Shown piece after piece: positions 8,984-17,152 of a stretch of DNA of 50,460 bases (position 1 is its first letter; every line of letters begins with the position of its first letter). The notes below the pieces were generated by a model that saw only the letters and a list, made by a program, of their open reading frames with translations, was not told the origin of the DNA and searched no databases. The position numbers and the translations under genes were made by a program. The stretch is from a virus. The DNA lies in the IMG/VR virus record IMGVR_UViG_3300028114_000019, positions 1 to 50,460 of that record; one strand, written 5' to 3'.

Positions 8984-9507
8984 TATTTTTTAACCCTGGG
9001 CATATTTAAAGGCATTTGCATAGGCAAAGACCCAGCCGTTCTGTAGCTTTGAGGATACGAAGCGTACGCTTTATCAGGTACATTTAAGAACGTTTGGTCA
9101 GGCGACGCAGTCAGGATTTGTAACTTTGCTCTCATATCAGGGGTCATAGTGTTTTGTGTATCAACTAGGTACTGAGCTTTACTCATATCAAGCGCCCGCA
9201 TAGGCATCTTTAAAGAATCCTTATGGTTATACCCGGCTGGCCCAGTTAACTCTGCACTCTCAACAATATTTCCCTCGCCATATTGAATAGGACCAATAGG
9301 TTCGCGAGCATACTCACCACGGTCGCGACGATACTGGGTATAGATCCGATTCATGTCATCAATTGTTATAGCCCGTCGAGCTTCAATTGCTTCAGCCGTA
9401 TTGGCATACATCGAAGGCTTTTCAGTCGCAAGCGTACCAATTGGCTTAACTCGCTCAGCCATCGGGCCGAGACCGCCCGGACGTTGCATGAAGTTGTGCT
9501 TTTCCAT
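8983..9507 (-). CDS. Hypothetical protein in thyX operon
   Basis: 174 residues, hydrophilic, rich in Met, Pro and Ala, with little predicted secondary structure at the start (MEKHNFMQRPGGLGPMAERV). A helical stretch (about 36-66, AEAIEARRAITIDDMNRIYTQ) is the most ordered part. I do not recognise it. Composition resembles minor virion proteins more than enzymes. It is coupled to the next small ORF by TAATG and follows the HNH gene by 9 bases. Confidence 0.6.
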   Translation of the reverse strand: MEKHNFMQRPGGLGPMAERVKPIGTLATEKPSMYANTAEAIEARRAITIDDMNRIYTQYRRDRGEYAREPIGPIQYGEGNIVESAELTGPAGYNHKDSLKMPMRALDMSKAQYLVDTQNTMTPDMRAKLQILTASPDQTFLNVPDKAYASYPQSYRTAGSLPMQMPLNMPRVKK

Positions 9508-9516
9508 TTTTCTAGT

Positions 9517-9750
9517 CTAACTCCGTTTGGGCTGTTTCTCGCGGTTAGTTTTTTCAGACACTACACGAAGATTTGAAGGGCTGTTGTCCTCGGGGTTGAA
9601 GTTTTTATGATCTACCTCCTTACCATCACCTTTATGTACGCGACCATTTTTTTCCATGTATCGACGAGCTTTATTTCGTGCGGCACGACGTTTCTTCTGC
9701 TCCTCCGTACCTCCGTGCTCTCTATACTCCTTGGCGTAATCTCTAGCCAT
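9517..9750 (-). CDS. Small HNH endonuclease-like protein
   Basis: 77 residues from the ATG at 9750, which overlaps the endolysin stop (TAATG). A longer in-frame start exists but would run into the endolysin gene. The N-terminal half is a basic helix (EEQKKRRAARNKARRYM). The C-terminal half has the HNH pattern GKEVDHKNFNPEDNSPSNLR, with the catalytic-type DH and the NxxNLR loop. It may be a free-standing homing or packaging-associated HNH nuclease. It is small and lacks an obvious separate DNA-binding domain. Confidence 0.75.
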   Translation of the reverse strand: MARDYAKEYREHGGTEEQKKRRAARNKARRYMEKNGRVHKGDGKEVDHKNFNPEDNSPSNLRVVSEKTNREKQPKRS

Positions 9751-10985
9751 TATTTGGACCCCTTGATATACCAACCACTCTTATCACCAGTAACCATCCA
9801 CCGGGGGCCAAGATTCTTCTTGGAGTACAACTTACTCTTGCCGTCACTGGAGATATAGCCTCCCGAGACAAGATCTAAATCCCCGAACGGATCGTGAACA
9901 ATAAGATTTTTTCTATCGGCAGTTACGCCTATACAACAAATCCAGTGACCCCCTCCCGTTGGTGCGGTGACAGGACCTTTATGAAGAATACCTATGGGAA
10001 CCGGAATGCCTTTTTGCAACAAAGATTCGATATCACTCCACGTCCCAGTTTGAACAAAAGAGGCCGAAATTCCAAAATCTTTAAGAGCTTTAAGCTGCGA
10101 CGAAGCTTCTGTGGTGTCCCCATAGCTATATACAACTTTTATATACTCGTCATCTATGTTTATAGCTTCAGGATCTAAACCACTCAACATCATGGCGCAG
10201 CTACTTGAATAACATGTGCGCATAGGGTCTTTATAATTGTCACGCTGCGAGTAGTAAGGCACCGCTAACCTAATTTCAGCAGTCGGTTTCTTTACAACAT
10301 CTTTTTCTACATCGTTAATAATTTTCCAGTGGTCGGGAAAAATCCACCAATCACCTGCGGGCTCGGCTGTAAGAAAGACTTTTTGATGGTTTTCACCTGC
10401 ATACATCCTTAGTTCGGTCCACTGCCACGCTGAATCTTTCGGTACAAACAGTTTTTCTTCAGGTTTTAGCTCATTGCTCGCTACCGGACGACGTTTTAGC
10501 CAAGTATCTTGTCTGGCTAAAATTGATTTTGACAACAAAGGATGTTTAACTTTTTCTAAAAACAGTTTACGCTCGGCCTCACGACGACGTACTAATCCGG
10601 GAGACGCCTCTTCGCCACCGGCTTTTACCCAGCGTAAAAATTCAGCAGAGACAACTACTCGAGTCACTCCTTCGTTCAGTAATTTTAATAAAGTTGAGTT
10701 TATAAATGCTGTCGGACCTACATTAAAAGTGAACGAAACAAGAGCGTCATACTCATTCTGATTGAGTTTTGCTACAACAAAAGAACTTACACACTGCTGA
10801 GCACTCTCAGTATCACTCGCTAAGTAACGGTTAGCCTGCTCTTCAGTAATGGTAAGGCCTTCTTTAACGTCAGAACCCGTATGCCCATAACCAATTGTTA
10901 ATATATTTGCGGGGCATCGGTAAGCAGTCAGCTCTAAGCCTTCAAACTCTTTAATTAAATCGAGTCCTTTTGAAGATAACCGCAT
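9750..10985 (-). CDS. Bifunctional endolysin: GH24 lysozyme plus C39-like peptidase
   Basis: 411 residues from the ATG at 10985 (a TTG two codons upstream is possible). Residues 1-147 are a GH24 phage lysozyme with the E-x8-[DC]-x5-T signature: Glu15, Cys24, Thr30 (EFEG, YRC, TIGYGHT). Residues about 155-225 have an SH3-like, Trp-rich layout (WTELRMY, GDWWIFPDHW). Residues about 240-400 match the peptidase C39-like fold, with Cys258 in RTCYSSSCAMML, His347 in GGGHWICC and Asp365 in VHDPFGD. It should cut glycan strands and perhaps peptide bridges of the host wall at lysis. The peptidase half is unusual in a phage lysozyme. No signal peptide, so it would need a holin. Confidence 0.9.
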   Translation of the reverse strand: MRLSSKGLDLIKEFEGLELTAYRCPANILTIGYGHTGSDVKEGLTITEEQANRYLASDTESAQQCVSSFVVAKLNQNEYDALVSFTFNVGPTAFINSTLLKLLNEGVTRVVVSAEFLRWVKAGGEEASPGLVRRREAERKLFLEKVKHPLLSKSILARQDTWLKRRPVASNELKPEEKLFVPKDSAWQWTELRMYAGENHQKVFLTAEPAGDWWIFPDHWKIINDVEKDVVKKPTAEIRLAVPYYSQRDNYKDPMRTCYSSSCAMMLSGLDPEAINIDDEYIKVVYSYGDTTEASSQLKALKDFGISASFVQTGTWSDIESLLQKGIPVPIGILHKGPVTAPTGGGHWICCIGVTADRKNLIVHDPFGDLDLVSGGYISSDGKSKLYSKKNLGPRWMVTGDKSGWYIKGSK

Positions 10986-11015
10986 GGCCAACGAACAAGC
11001 TTTAGGTACTCTTGC

Positions 11016-11044
11016 AAAGAACCAACAAAAAAGAAAGGTTCTTT
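11016..11044. repeat. Inverted repeat upstream of endolysin
   Basis: AAAGAACC (11016-11023) and GGTTCTTT (11037-11044) form a perfect 8-bp inverted repeat around a 13-base A-rich centre. It lies between the stop of the 11079-11477 gene and the endolysin start. It could be a weak terminator or a regulatory hairpin; there is no clean T tract on either strand. Confidence 0.45.
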
Positions 11045-11078
11045 TGGTTAACTACAGATAAAAAACAGAAAATAAATG

Positions 11079-11477
11079 TTACGCGGCAGTTATAGTCACC
11101 CGATACTCTGTAGCACTACGATCACTGCGGTCTACATACACAGTAGCTGTATCGTTGTTGGTTACTGAATAAGTAAAGCTTGAGTCAGCTCGACGAGTAA
11201 TTTTAGGCGCTTCAGCTTCACCAGCTACAGTTCCATCTGCTTTAAGAACGCGCACACCACGCACAGCAAAAGCTTCAGCTGTCAAAGTAACGGTAGCTGT
11301 TCCTGTGGTTCCGTAAGTAATCTCGTAAACATCAGCTAAAGGAAAGGAACCATCCCCCGCAAACGAACGATAATTGTTTATAGTGACGTTAGATCCGTTA
11401 CTAGTTCGGACCTGACCAAAACGGGTAATACCTTCGGGAGCAGCTCCAATCTCACGGTTGAACGTTACTTCAGCCAT
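11079..11477 (-). CDS. Small beta-rich protein, possible virion component
   Basis: 132 residues, starting MAEVTFNREIG. Rich in Thr, Val and Ala with alternating strands (TATVTLTAEAFAVRGVRVL, ATVYVDRSDRSATEYRVTI), typical of an all-beta fold. Many small capsid decoration or head-fibre proteins look like this, but no family is recognised and the role is inference. The gene diverges from the 11513 plus-strand gene across only 35 bases, so both promoters must lie in or near that gap. Confidence 0.6.
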   Translation of the reverse strand: MAEVTFNREIGAAPEGITRFGQVRTSNGSNVTINNYRSFAGDGSFPLADVYEITYGTTGTATVTLTAEAFAVRGVRVLKADGTVAGEAEAPKITRRADSSFTYSVTNNDTATVYVDRSDRSATEYRVTITAA

Positions 11478-11512
11478 TTTAAAAACCCACCTGTTTAGTA
11501 AGATTCTAAACC

Positions 11513-11848
11513 ATGGAAAACAAAAAGAACTACAACAGAGTGAATGCCTTAATTTATGAACTTATTATCTTCTTAGAACAGATTTTTTCAGGTTTAACCA
11601 GAAATAAACTTATACAAAGGATTAAGGACAATTGTCAAGACGATTGGACAGAGTTTAGAGTTTTGCTTTTTTTGGAGGAGCTAGATAAAGAGACAGCAGA
11701 AGTGCAAAAAAAATGGAAAGAGGAAGAACAAAAACTTATGAAACCTATATACACTGAATTACCTCCAGATGGTTCCAACGCTCAGGATCTGTTAGGAGGC
11801 GAGATGAGACTTACTTCCCCTTGGATGCACGATAAGCCCGAGCCTTAG
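11513..11848 (+). CDS. Hypothetical helical protein, plus-strand singleton
   Basis: 111 residues. Predicted mostly helical, with a hydrophobic N-terminal helix (ALIYELIIFLEQIF) and a charged helix (LDKETAEVQKKWKEEEQKL). It is read opposite to its neighbours and ends convergently, overlapping the 11811-12023 gene by 38 bases. No family is recognised. It has the look of an early accessory protein, but this is only context. Confidence 0.55.
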   Translation: MENKKNYNRVNALIYELIIFLEQIFSGLTRNKLIQRIKDNCQDDWTEFRVLLFLEELDKETAEVQKKWKEEEQKLMKPIYTELPPDGSNAQDLLGGEMRLTSPWMHDKPEP

Positions 11849-12023
11849 CACTTGCTCTTTTAGCAGTTTCAGTATTCTCTATATGAGTGTTAACTGGTTT
11901 ACCACGCGTGGCAGCTTTCTTTTTTTCATCTGTTGCACGACGTTCTTCAGGAGACATATTTGCCCAAGCAGCCCTAGGTAAATACCTTTCAGTGCGACCT
12001 TTTTCGCGAGCTAAATCAGCCAT
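11811..12023 (-). CDS. Small basic protein, unknown
   Basis: 70 residues, strongly basic and Ala/Arg/Lys-rich (TKRASAK-like C-terminus, ARAYRASKGK). It contains MSPEERRATDEKKKAATRGK, a composition seen in small phage nucleic-acid-binding proteins. No domain is recognised. It lies 33 bases downstream of a second small basic gene on the same strand. Confidence 0.5.
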   Translation of the reverse strand: MADLAREKGRTERYLPRAAWANMSPEERRATDEKKKAATRGKPVNTHIENTETAKRASAKARAYRASKGK

Positions 12024-12056
12024 GAGCTAAGGATTTCTTTGTCCTATTATCGTGCA

Positions 12057-12281
12057 CTATTTCTTTTTTTCGTACTCTTCTCGTGTGCCCCAGTCTTCCT
12101 TGCCCCATTTACTTAAACGATTTTCAGATGATTTCTTTCCTTCGTAGCTTCCACCCATTTCTTTGTAGTACTTTGTAGCTAACTGCATTGCCCTAGCGCT
12201 GTGGCCACCCATACGCTTCCTTGCCTTAGCCTTTGCTCGGGCCCACTTTTCAGGGTCTCTCTTTTTTGCAATTTCAGCCAT
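12057..12281 (-). CDS. Small basic protein, DUF5872-like
   Basis: 74 residues. The block GKKSSENRLSKWGKEDWGT at the C-terminal half is the pattern I associate with the DUF5872 family found in phages and large viruses; this is from memory and not searched. The N-terminus is basic and helical (PEKWARAKAKARKRMGG). Function of the family is unknown. It is followed on the same strand by another small basic gene. Confidence 0.6.
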   Translation of the reverse strand: MAEIAKKRDPEKWARAKAKARKRMGGHSARAMQLATKYYKEMGGSYEGKKSSENRLSKWGKEDWGTREEYEKKK

Positions 12282-12325
12282 GTAAAATATTTCCGTGTGT
12301 TCTAGCGTAATTTAGCAAGTGCTAC

Positions 12326-12331
12326 TATAAT
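12326..12331 (+). promoter_or_regulatory. Possible -10 element for the holin-like gene
   Basis: TATAAT lies 22 bases upstream of the ATG at 12354 in an AT-rich stretch. No convincing -35 hexamer sits at the right spacing, so this is a candidate only. Confidence 0.4.
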
Positions 12332-12353
12332 TTTAATAGATCTTGCCAAGAAA

Positions 12354-12533
12354 ATGTTAAACCACCTCACACAAAATTGGACTGAAATCGTAGGCGTTGC
12401 TGCTGCCGTCCACGTGCTGGCTCTGGCTGTTGTTAACTTGACACCTACACCAAAAGACGACGCAGTGTACGGTAAAGTTTACAGGGCTGTTGAACTTTTG
12501 GCTGGAATCTTCACAAAGTTGGTTAAGAAATAG
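12354..12533 (+). CDS. Small single-span membrane protein, candidate holin
   Basis: 59 residues. One membrane segment (about residues 10-28, IVGVAAAVHVLALAVVNL) is followed by TPTPKDD and an amphipathic, basic C-terminal helix ending TKLVKK. This layout, with an NLTPTPKDD-like turn and a GKVYxxVExLAGI helix, recurs in small phage membrane proteins next to lysis genes. It is read towards the HNH gene and ends directly at that gene's stop (12533/12534). A role as holin with the nearby endolysin is inferred from topology and position. Confidence 0.65.
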   Translation: MLNHLTQNWTEIVGVAAAVHVLALAVVNLTPTPKDDAVYGKVYRAVELLAGIFTKLVKK

Positions 12534-12902
12534 TTAGGCAGCTTCAATTAAAATAGGAACAGTAGAAGCTAGTGTTAACTCACTAGAGTTGAATTCATCT
12601 TGGTGTAACCAGTGAAGAATTAAAGTTTCTTTTTCTTCCGTCCAAAAGGATTGAGATCTAAACCATATATACCAATTTTCAGAACCTTTAAGAATATTAC
12701 AGTCGCCACAGGCGGCTATCAGGTTGTTTTTAGTGGTCGGTCCTCCTGCAGACCTTGGAATGACATGATCTAGAGTAGCTGGATTTAATTTGCCGCAATA
12801 GGCACAGCATCCCCATTCATCAAGTATTTGTTTTCTAAATGTTTTTCGCGCACATTTCTTTTGAAGACAGGATAGGTTGAAAATCAAATCCCGTTCGCTC
12901 AC
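12534..12902 (-). CDS. HNH endonuclease
   Basis: 122 residues, GTG start. It has the classical zinc-binding HNH core: CAYCGK, then TLDHVIPRSAGG, then NNLIAACGDCN. The catalytic His is in the DHV motif and two CxxC pairs frame it. Such free-standing genes move as homing endonucleases or help packaging in phages. It lacks terminase genes next to it, so homing is more likely here. The upstream region contains two inverted repeats (12916-12932 and 12934-12965). Confidence 0.9.
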   Translation of the reverse strand: MSERDLIFNLSCLQKKCARKTFRKQILDEWGCCAYCGKLNPATLDHVIPRSAGGPTTKNNLIAACGDCNILKGSENWYIWFRSQSFWTEEKETLILHWLHQDEFNSSELTLASTVPILIEAA

Positions 12903-12915
12903 AAGTGTGAGTGCG

Positions 12916-12965
12916 GCTAAATATATTTTAGCAAGAAATGTAACTCAAAATTATCTTACATTTCT
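12916..12965. repeat. Two adjacent inverted repeats in the HNH upstream region
   Basis: GCTAAA...TTTAGC (12916-12932, 5-base centre) is followed at once by AGAAATGTAA (12934-12943) and TTACATTTCT (12956-12965), a perfect 10-bp inverted repeat around 12 bases. The stretch 12903-13034 has no gene. The repeats may be a regulatory hairpin or operator for the HNH gene. Confidence 0.55.
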
Positions 12966-13034
12966 GTAAAAAATTAGTGAATGTTCTTTAAAAGCGCAGT
13001 TAATTAATGCTTTAACTCTGCCTTAAAGTTAAAA

Positions 13035-15959
13035 TCAACGACCAAACAATAATTCAGACAAACCAAACTCGCCGCGGGGGGGGTTAAACCTCTCTCCAGC
13101 TAACTCTATGCGTCTTTGTAACTCATTACGGTTTTGTCTACGATTCATCTCGGCTTTACCTTGAGCAGATAATGGTTTTATTTCAGCTGTTAAGGGTGCC
13201 GCAGCCATGCGTGGTTTACCTGCAACGTTAGTTCTGGGTGCTGTTCCAATAAACTGACGCACTTTAGGCACTATACCTTCGCCCGTTTCTTGACGAACAA
13301 CTTCATTTGCAGCTCTGGCAGCAGCCGACCCAATAAATCCTAAGCCCACGCCGGGTGCCACTGGTGCTAATACAGGAGTGGATAGAGCCGCAGCAAACGC
13401 TGCTCCCGCAGGTAAACTTTCAATAAATTCACGACCCATCTGTCGACCCATCGCAGCAGGTCCCTGCTTATACCCTGTCTGAATTGCTTCTGGACTTGGA
13501 ATTAGATCCGCAGCTCCTGGTAGTAGAGAGGCTGGTGTTTTTTTAAGGGCACGTCCAAGTTCAAGCGCTCCCGCAGCAGCTCCAGTTACTGGATCAACTG
13601 CATAATAAGTCTTGTTACTCGGTAAACTACTTTGGTTGACTTCTGCTTGACCCCCACTAAAGCTCAATTGTCCTCGAATTGGTGTCTCAGCAGATTTCAG
13701 CTGTAGTGGAATTACTTTTCCTTCTTTATTTATATATGCATATTGGGCTTGCTCAATACCTTGCACTGGTCCAAAACCGCCACGCTGGTAAGCTACTCCT
13801 CTTTTATTTGCTGGTTCTCCAATAACTTCTTGTTGCTTACGAAATGTCGAACTGGCGCGTCCTTTTCTTTCGGCAGCCTCCTCTAGATCAAACTCCCGTA
13901 ATGGATTATTCACTACTAAAGTTCCGGGAGGCATTCCAGCCAACGCATTTTTAGAAACAAATTCTGTGAATGCTTTAGAAACAGCTGGTGGTAAATCTTT
14001 GGCATCGTAAGTAAATCTATCTTCGTCAGGAGAAAGCGTTTTAAAACTTATTGAGGACGTCCCTAAAATAGGATTTTTTGCGAGAAACTTTAAAGCGTTT
14101 TCTGAAATATCGCCGCCGGATAACTTAGTAGAGTCAGCTATTGAAGGCAGCATAGGCGGAGAATTAGTCATACTTAGTCCATATATTTCACCAATATCAT
14201 CTATTTTTGCTGGAGTGACTTCATCCGTATCTGGATTGTACCTCACATATAGTTCCGTAGGGTTATTTACACTTTGGGTATACTTATCGAAAAGCCTGGT
14301 CCTAGCTTGAGGCGATAAATCGTCAACGGCTTTTTTAAAAACGCGAGCGCGGTCGTCAATCCGACTCATTAATTCTCTTGCTTCTGGATCATCCCTCCCC
14401 ACATATTTACCTCCTCCAATCAAAGGTCTGACAGTGGATGCAGCTTGTGATGAAACATCGCTTAATTTTTCAGCAGCTTCAGGATTTAACTGACCTAAGC
14501 GTTCAATAGCTCTTCGCTGACGCTCCGTATTTCCGCTGGTGTAGTCAAACTCTATTCCGGCTAGTTCATACTGAGGTATCCCACCTTCTTTCATCAAACT
14601 GTTATAAATAGCAGCGCGATCTTTTGGATCTGATATTTGTTGAACTGAATCTATAAAATTTGAATATCTTAAAATTTCTTCTTTGCCTCCCACGGGGGCT
14701 TCTCCTTTAGGTGCTCTAGATAATAAAGGAATCATTTCAGGGTATTGTTTTAGCACTCCTGCAAATCGATTGATTGCTTCTTCATCGAAGCTCCGCATCA
14801 CATCTTCTCTTAACTCAGGTATAACCAACTGTCCTGTTCTGCGAGAACGTTCTTCTAAGGCGGCAAGTGTATTACGCATTTCTTGCGGAGAATACTCCAA
14901 TGATCTTCGCATTCGTTCGGCATCATCAGGTGTTCTCCATTGCCGCAGAAAGTTTAACCTAGTAGGTCCTTCATTAAAGTTTGGTTGATCAACATCCGGC
15001 GGTGTGGTAATACCTGTACCAAAAAGTGTTGACCGTTGATTTTCTCCAACTGCACCACTCCTGATCGCATTAATAATCTCATCACCACGAGGGGATTCTC
15101 TAATTGCTGGAAGTACTTGATTGTATTGTTGCTCAAGGCGCTTAGAATTAGCGTTGCGTACTATTGCATTTAGGTCCCTAGCCAAAGTAACTAATCTATT
15201 ATTATTCGCTACATAATCCTCAAACGAAGCTGGTGGGCGATTTATTATTCCCGCTGCCTCTGCCACCAAGTTCTCTCGGGGGTCGATTTCATCAACAAAA
15301 TTTAATCTTTGTTGTGTAATCCCCGGAGAAAAAGGTATATTTAAGGAAGCAGCCGAACTAGCTACATCACGACTCCTTCTTTGGAAGTCCCTTTGCTGCT
15401 GCTCAATGAAGTCGACTTCGTCTCTTAGCTCACGGCTTATTTGATTTACAGGTTCATATAAATTTGCAATCGAAGGGGCACTAGGTTGCCCGCGCCCGCT
15501 TCGGTTTACCTCGTCAAGGATTTGTCCTCTTTCCCCTTCTTCAAAATCCTCGTAAATATCTGAAATAGCGGCACCTCTTTCAAGAGCCGTTCTAATCGCA
15601 TTGCGTTCATCGGCAGAAGCACGGGAAAACCCTTCATATATACTTTGAGTAGTTTCAGGTGATACTATGCGGCTATTTAAAAAATCAAGAGCTTGCTGCT
15701 GTTGTGCTGCGGCAATGTTTGCGAGCTCAAATTCATTAAAATCTGGATCTATATCTTGACCTCGAAACGGAATACGGTCACGAAAATCCTCTATGTCAGC
15801 ATCTTGATCTAAATCGCCTGCATTAAGCGCTTCATTAAAAATATATCTTCTTGCTCTAGTCTGATCATATCTGTTTGAACTTTGCCTTTCCTCTTCAACT
15901 TTACCTTGAACCCTTTGCAAATCCTCAAAAGTTACAGGTCTTATAGGTAGGGGAGACAC
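13035..15959 (-). CDS. Large probable virion protein (974 residues)
   Basis: 974 residues, GTG start at 15959 with no strong ribosome site. The first two thirds are hydrophilic, rich in Arg, Glu, Gln and Asn, and mostly helical. The region around residues 800-890 is Ala/Gly/Pro-rich and moderately hydrophobic (ESLPAGAAFAAALSTPVLAP), possibly membrane-active. No enzyme motif is seen. Size and composition resemble internal virion or ejection proteins of podoviruses. A tape-measure role is possible but the long-helix periodicity expected for one is not obvious. It is flanked by intergenic regions on both sides, so it is probably a single-gene unit. Confidence 0.65.
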   Translation of the reverse strand: MSPLPIRPVTFEDLQRVQGKVEEERQSSNRYDQTRARRYIFNEALNAGDLDQDADIEDFRDRIPFRGQDIDPDFNEFELANIAAAQQQQALDFLNSRIVSPETTQSIYEGFSRASADERNAIRTALERGAAISDIYEDFEEGERGQILDEVNRSGRGQPSAPSIANLYEPVNQISRELRDEVDFIEQQQRDFQRRSRDVASSAASLNIPFSPGITQQRLNFVDEIDPRENLVAEAAGIINRPPASFEDYVANNNRLVTLARDLNAIVRNANSKRLEQQYNQVLPAIRESPRGDEIINAIRSGAVGENQRSTLFGTGITTPPDVDQPNFNEGPTRLNFLRQWRTPDDAERMRRSLEYSPQEMRNTLAALEERSRRTGQLVIPELREDVMRSFDEEAINRFAGVLKQYPEMIPLLSRAPKGEAPVGGKEEILRYSNFIDSVQQISDPKDRAAIYNSLMKEGGIPQYELAGIEFDYTSGNTERQRRAIERLGQLNPEAAEKLSDVSSQAASTVRPLIGGGKYVGRDDPEARELMSRIDDRARVFKKAVDDLSPQARTRLFDKYTQSVNNPTELYVRYNPDTDEVTPAKIDDIGEIYGLSMTNSPPMLPSIADSTKLSGGDISENALKFLAKNPILGTSSISFKTLSPDEDRFTYDAKDLPPAVSKAFTEFVSKNALAGMPPGTLVVNNPLREFDLEEAAERKGRASSTFRKQQEVIGEPANKRGVAYQRGGFGPVQGIEQAQYAYINKEGKVIPLQLKSAETPIRGQLSFSGGQAEVNQSSLPSNKTYYAVDPVTGAAAGALELGRALKKTPASLLPGAADLIPSPEAIQTGYKQGPAAMGRQMGREFIESLPAGAAFAAALSTPVLAPVAPGVGLGFIGSAAARAANEVVRQETGEGIVPKVRQFIGTAPRTNVAGKPRMAAAPLTAEIKPLSAQGKAEMNRRQNRNELQRRIELAGERFNPPRGEFGLSELLFGR

Positions 15960-16001
15960 GAATATCGTTACGCTAACTAAATAATAGCAGTAATTGCCGG
16001 T

Positions 16002-16011
16002 CGGTTAACCG
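16002..16011. promoter_or_regulatory. 10-bp palindrome in a divergent promoter region
   Basis: CGGTTAACCG is a perfect palindrome in the 109-base gap between the divergent genes starting at 15959 and 16069. It may be an operator controlling one or both. No clear -10/-35 pair was found beside it. Confidence 0.35.
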
Positions 16012-16068
16012 CACTTGCTTTTTTGACCCTGTTAGCTCTACTGTGCTTCTGCATTACTTTTTAATCAC

Positions 16069-16440
16069 ATGAACAACTCCATGCTCACCATTCAACTTTA
16101 TAGATTTGCAGGAACCTGGGCTTTTACAGACGAAGCTCGTAAACTGACACACGAACCTTTTGTATTAGGCATCCCTGAAATTATTGACAAAGTTTTAAAA
16201 GATAATGATATTGTCTCAGATCAACCTAAAATTTTATTTTCAGCTAAACCCTTTCCTAAACATCAAGGCTATCTTCATTATAAAAAATTTGAAGATGGCG
16301 GGGTTTGGTATACCTTATTTTCCACGACTAACAAAGAAGAAAAGTATGTAAACGAAAATTTGACTGGTTGGCTTTGTCCTGCAACTTTAAAATACTTTCC
16401 AGTACATCCCGAGTATATCTATTTTAAACTTGATAAATAG
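16069..16440 (+). CDS. DUF6717-like small protein
   Basis: 123 residues. The layout YRFAGTWAFTDEARxL, EPFVLGIPEIID, ILFSAKPFP, WYTL and LTGWLCPATLKYFP fits a conserved family of about 100 residues that I recall as DUF6717, found in bacteria and phages; not searched. Function unknown. The start ATG at 16069 is used, with a second ATG five codons in. It is on the plus strand between minus-strand genes, so it has its own promoter in the gap at 15960-16068. Confidence 0.6.
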   Translation: MNNSMLTIQLYRFAGTWAFTDEARKLTHEPFVLGIPEIIDKVLKDNDIVSDQPKILFSAKPFPKHQGYLHYKKFEDGGVWYTLFSTTNKEEKYVNENLTGWLCPATLKYFPVHPEYIYFKLDK

Positions 16441-16460
16441 CCCGTAGTGGTTTTAACTAC

Positions 16461-16682
16461 TTAGTGTTCTTGGTTACTGGGTTCTTCTTTAAAATCCATG
16501 AGGTTTTTACCTGCAAGGTAACTATGAAGACGCTCAGCAAAAAGTGCATACGGAGCTTCCCCTGTTTCTAGTGCGGACGTAACAGCAACGCGCCACATTA
16601 TTTCTTGCCTTTCAAGATCAGGTAACGGTTTTAATAGATTGTCCTTGTTCTCTACAGAATCAGGTGGAATTAATGGCGTCAT
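16461..16682 (-). CDS. Small hypothetical protein
   Basis: 73 residues. A predicted helix, LERQEIMWRVAVTSALETG, is followed by APYALFAERLHSYLAG. No family is recognised. It follows the 85-residue gene by 4 bases, so the two are probably co-transcribed from the repeat-rich promoter region at 16945-17152. Confidence 0.55.
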   Translation of the reverse strand: MTPLIPPDSVENKDNLLKPLPDLERQEIMWRVAVTSALETGEAPYALFAERLHSYLAGKNLMDFKEEPSNQEH

Positions 16683-16686
16683 GTTA

Positions 16687-16944
16687 CTAAATCAAATCCT
16701 TACAAGGAAGCAGTGTTTTCTGAGCGAGAAGCTTTTTAGCTTCGTGAAAAACCAAATCTAGTTCATCAGCGTCTATGCATACGTAATGATCTAGATCATC
16801 GCCTAATTCACAAATCTTTACAAAACCTCCTGCACCATCGTCGTCAATAGAAATTTGTAAAACCCCACGGCCATGAACAGGGTTCGTATCTGTTCGATGA
16901 ATAGAAACTGTGAGAATAGTTGCTACTGGAGTAGGGTCAGTCAT
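16687..16944 (-). CDS. Small hypothetical protein
   Basis: 85 residues, acidic, with a beta-strand-rich middle (GRGVLQISIDDDGAGGFVKI) and a C-terminal helix (DELDLVFHEAKKLLAQK). Not recognised. It is the first gene after the 200-base non-coding stretch with operator-like repeats, which probably controls it and the next gene. Confidence 0.55.
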   Translation of the reverse strand: MTDPTPVATILTVSIHRTDTNPVHGRGVLQISIDDDGAGGFVKICELGDDLDHYVCIDADELDLVFHEAKKLLAQKTLLPCKDLI

Positions 16945-17034
16945 GGTTTGGGGTAAGGAGCCTTATCTTACCGCACCCCCTAAAATTTGAAACGAACTAG
17001 AAGTTGACCGGACTAGGGGTGTTGACTAATGATT

Positions 17035-17076
17035 TTTGTGGATCACGGATTAACACCTAGCAAGTTTGTGGATCAC
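17035..17076. promoter_or_regulatory. Direct repeats / operator-like sites in a 208-base non-coding region
   Basis: The 12-mer TTTGTGGATCAC occurs at 17035-17046 and 17065-17076, start to start 30 bases, about three helical turns. The second copy extends to TTTGTG-GAT-CACAAA, a perfect 6-bp inverted repeat. Related sites follow: TTAACAC at 17050 and 17091, and CACAAA near 17122. On the minus strand this precedes the 16944 gene. It could be a repressor operator or, less likely, an origin iteron set. Confidence 0.55.
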
Positions 17077-17152
17077 AAAGCACCAATCCGTTAACACAAA
17101 ATATAAACGTGTTAGTAAAATCACAAAATCTTAACTTGTAGTGTGACTGAAA

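Noticed and set aside
15981-16064. A 27-codon hydrophobic frame on the plus strand (IIAVIAGRLTALAFLTLLALL)
   Set aside because: It looks like a tiny membrane peptide but has no ATG, GTG or well-placed TTG start; an in-frame TAA precedes two ATA codons.
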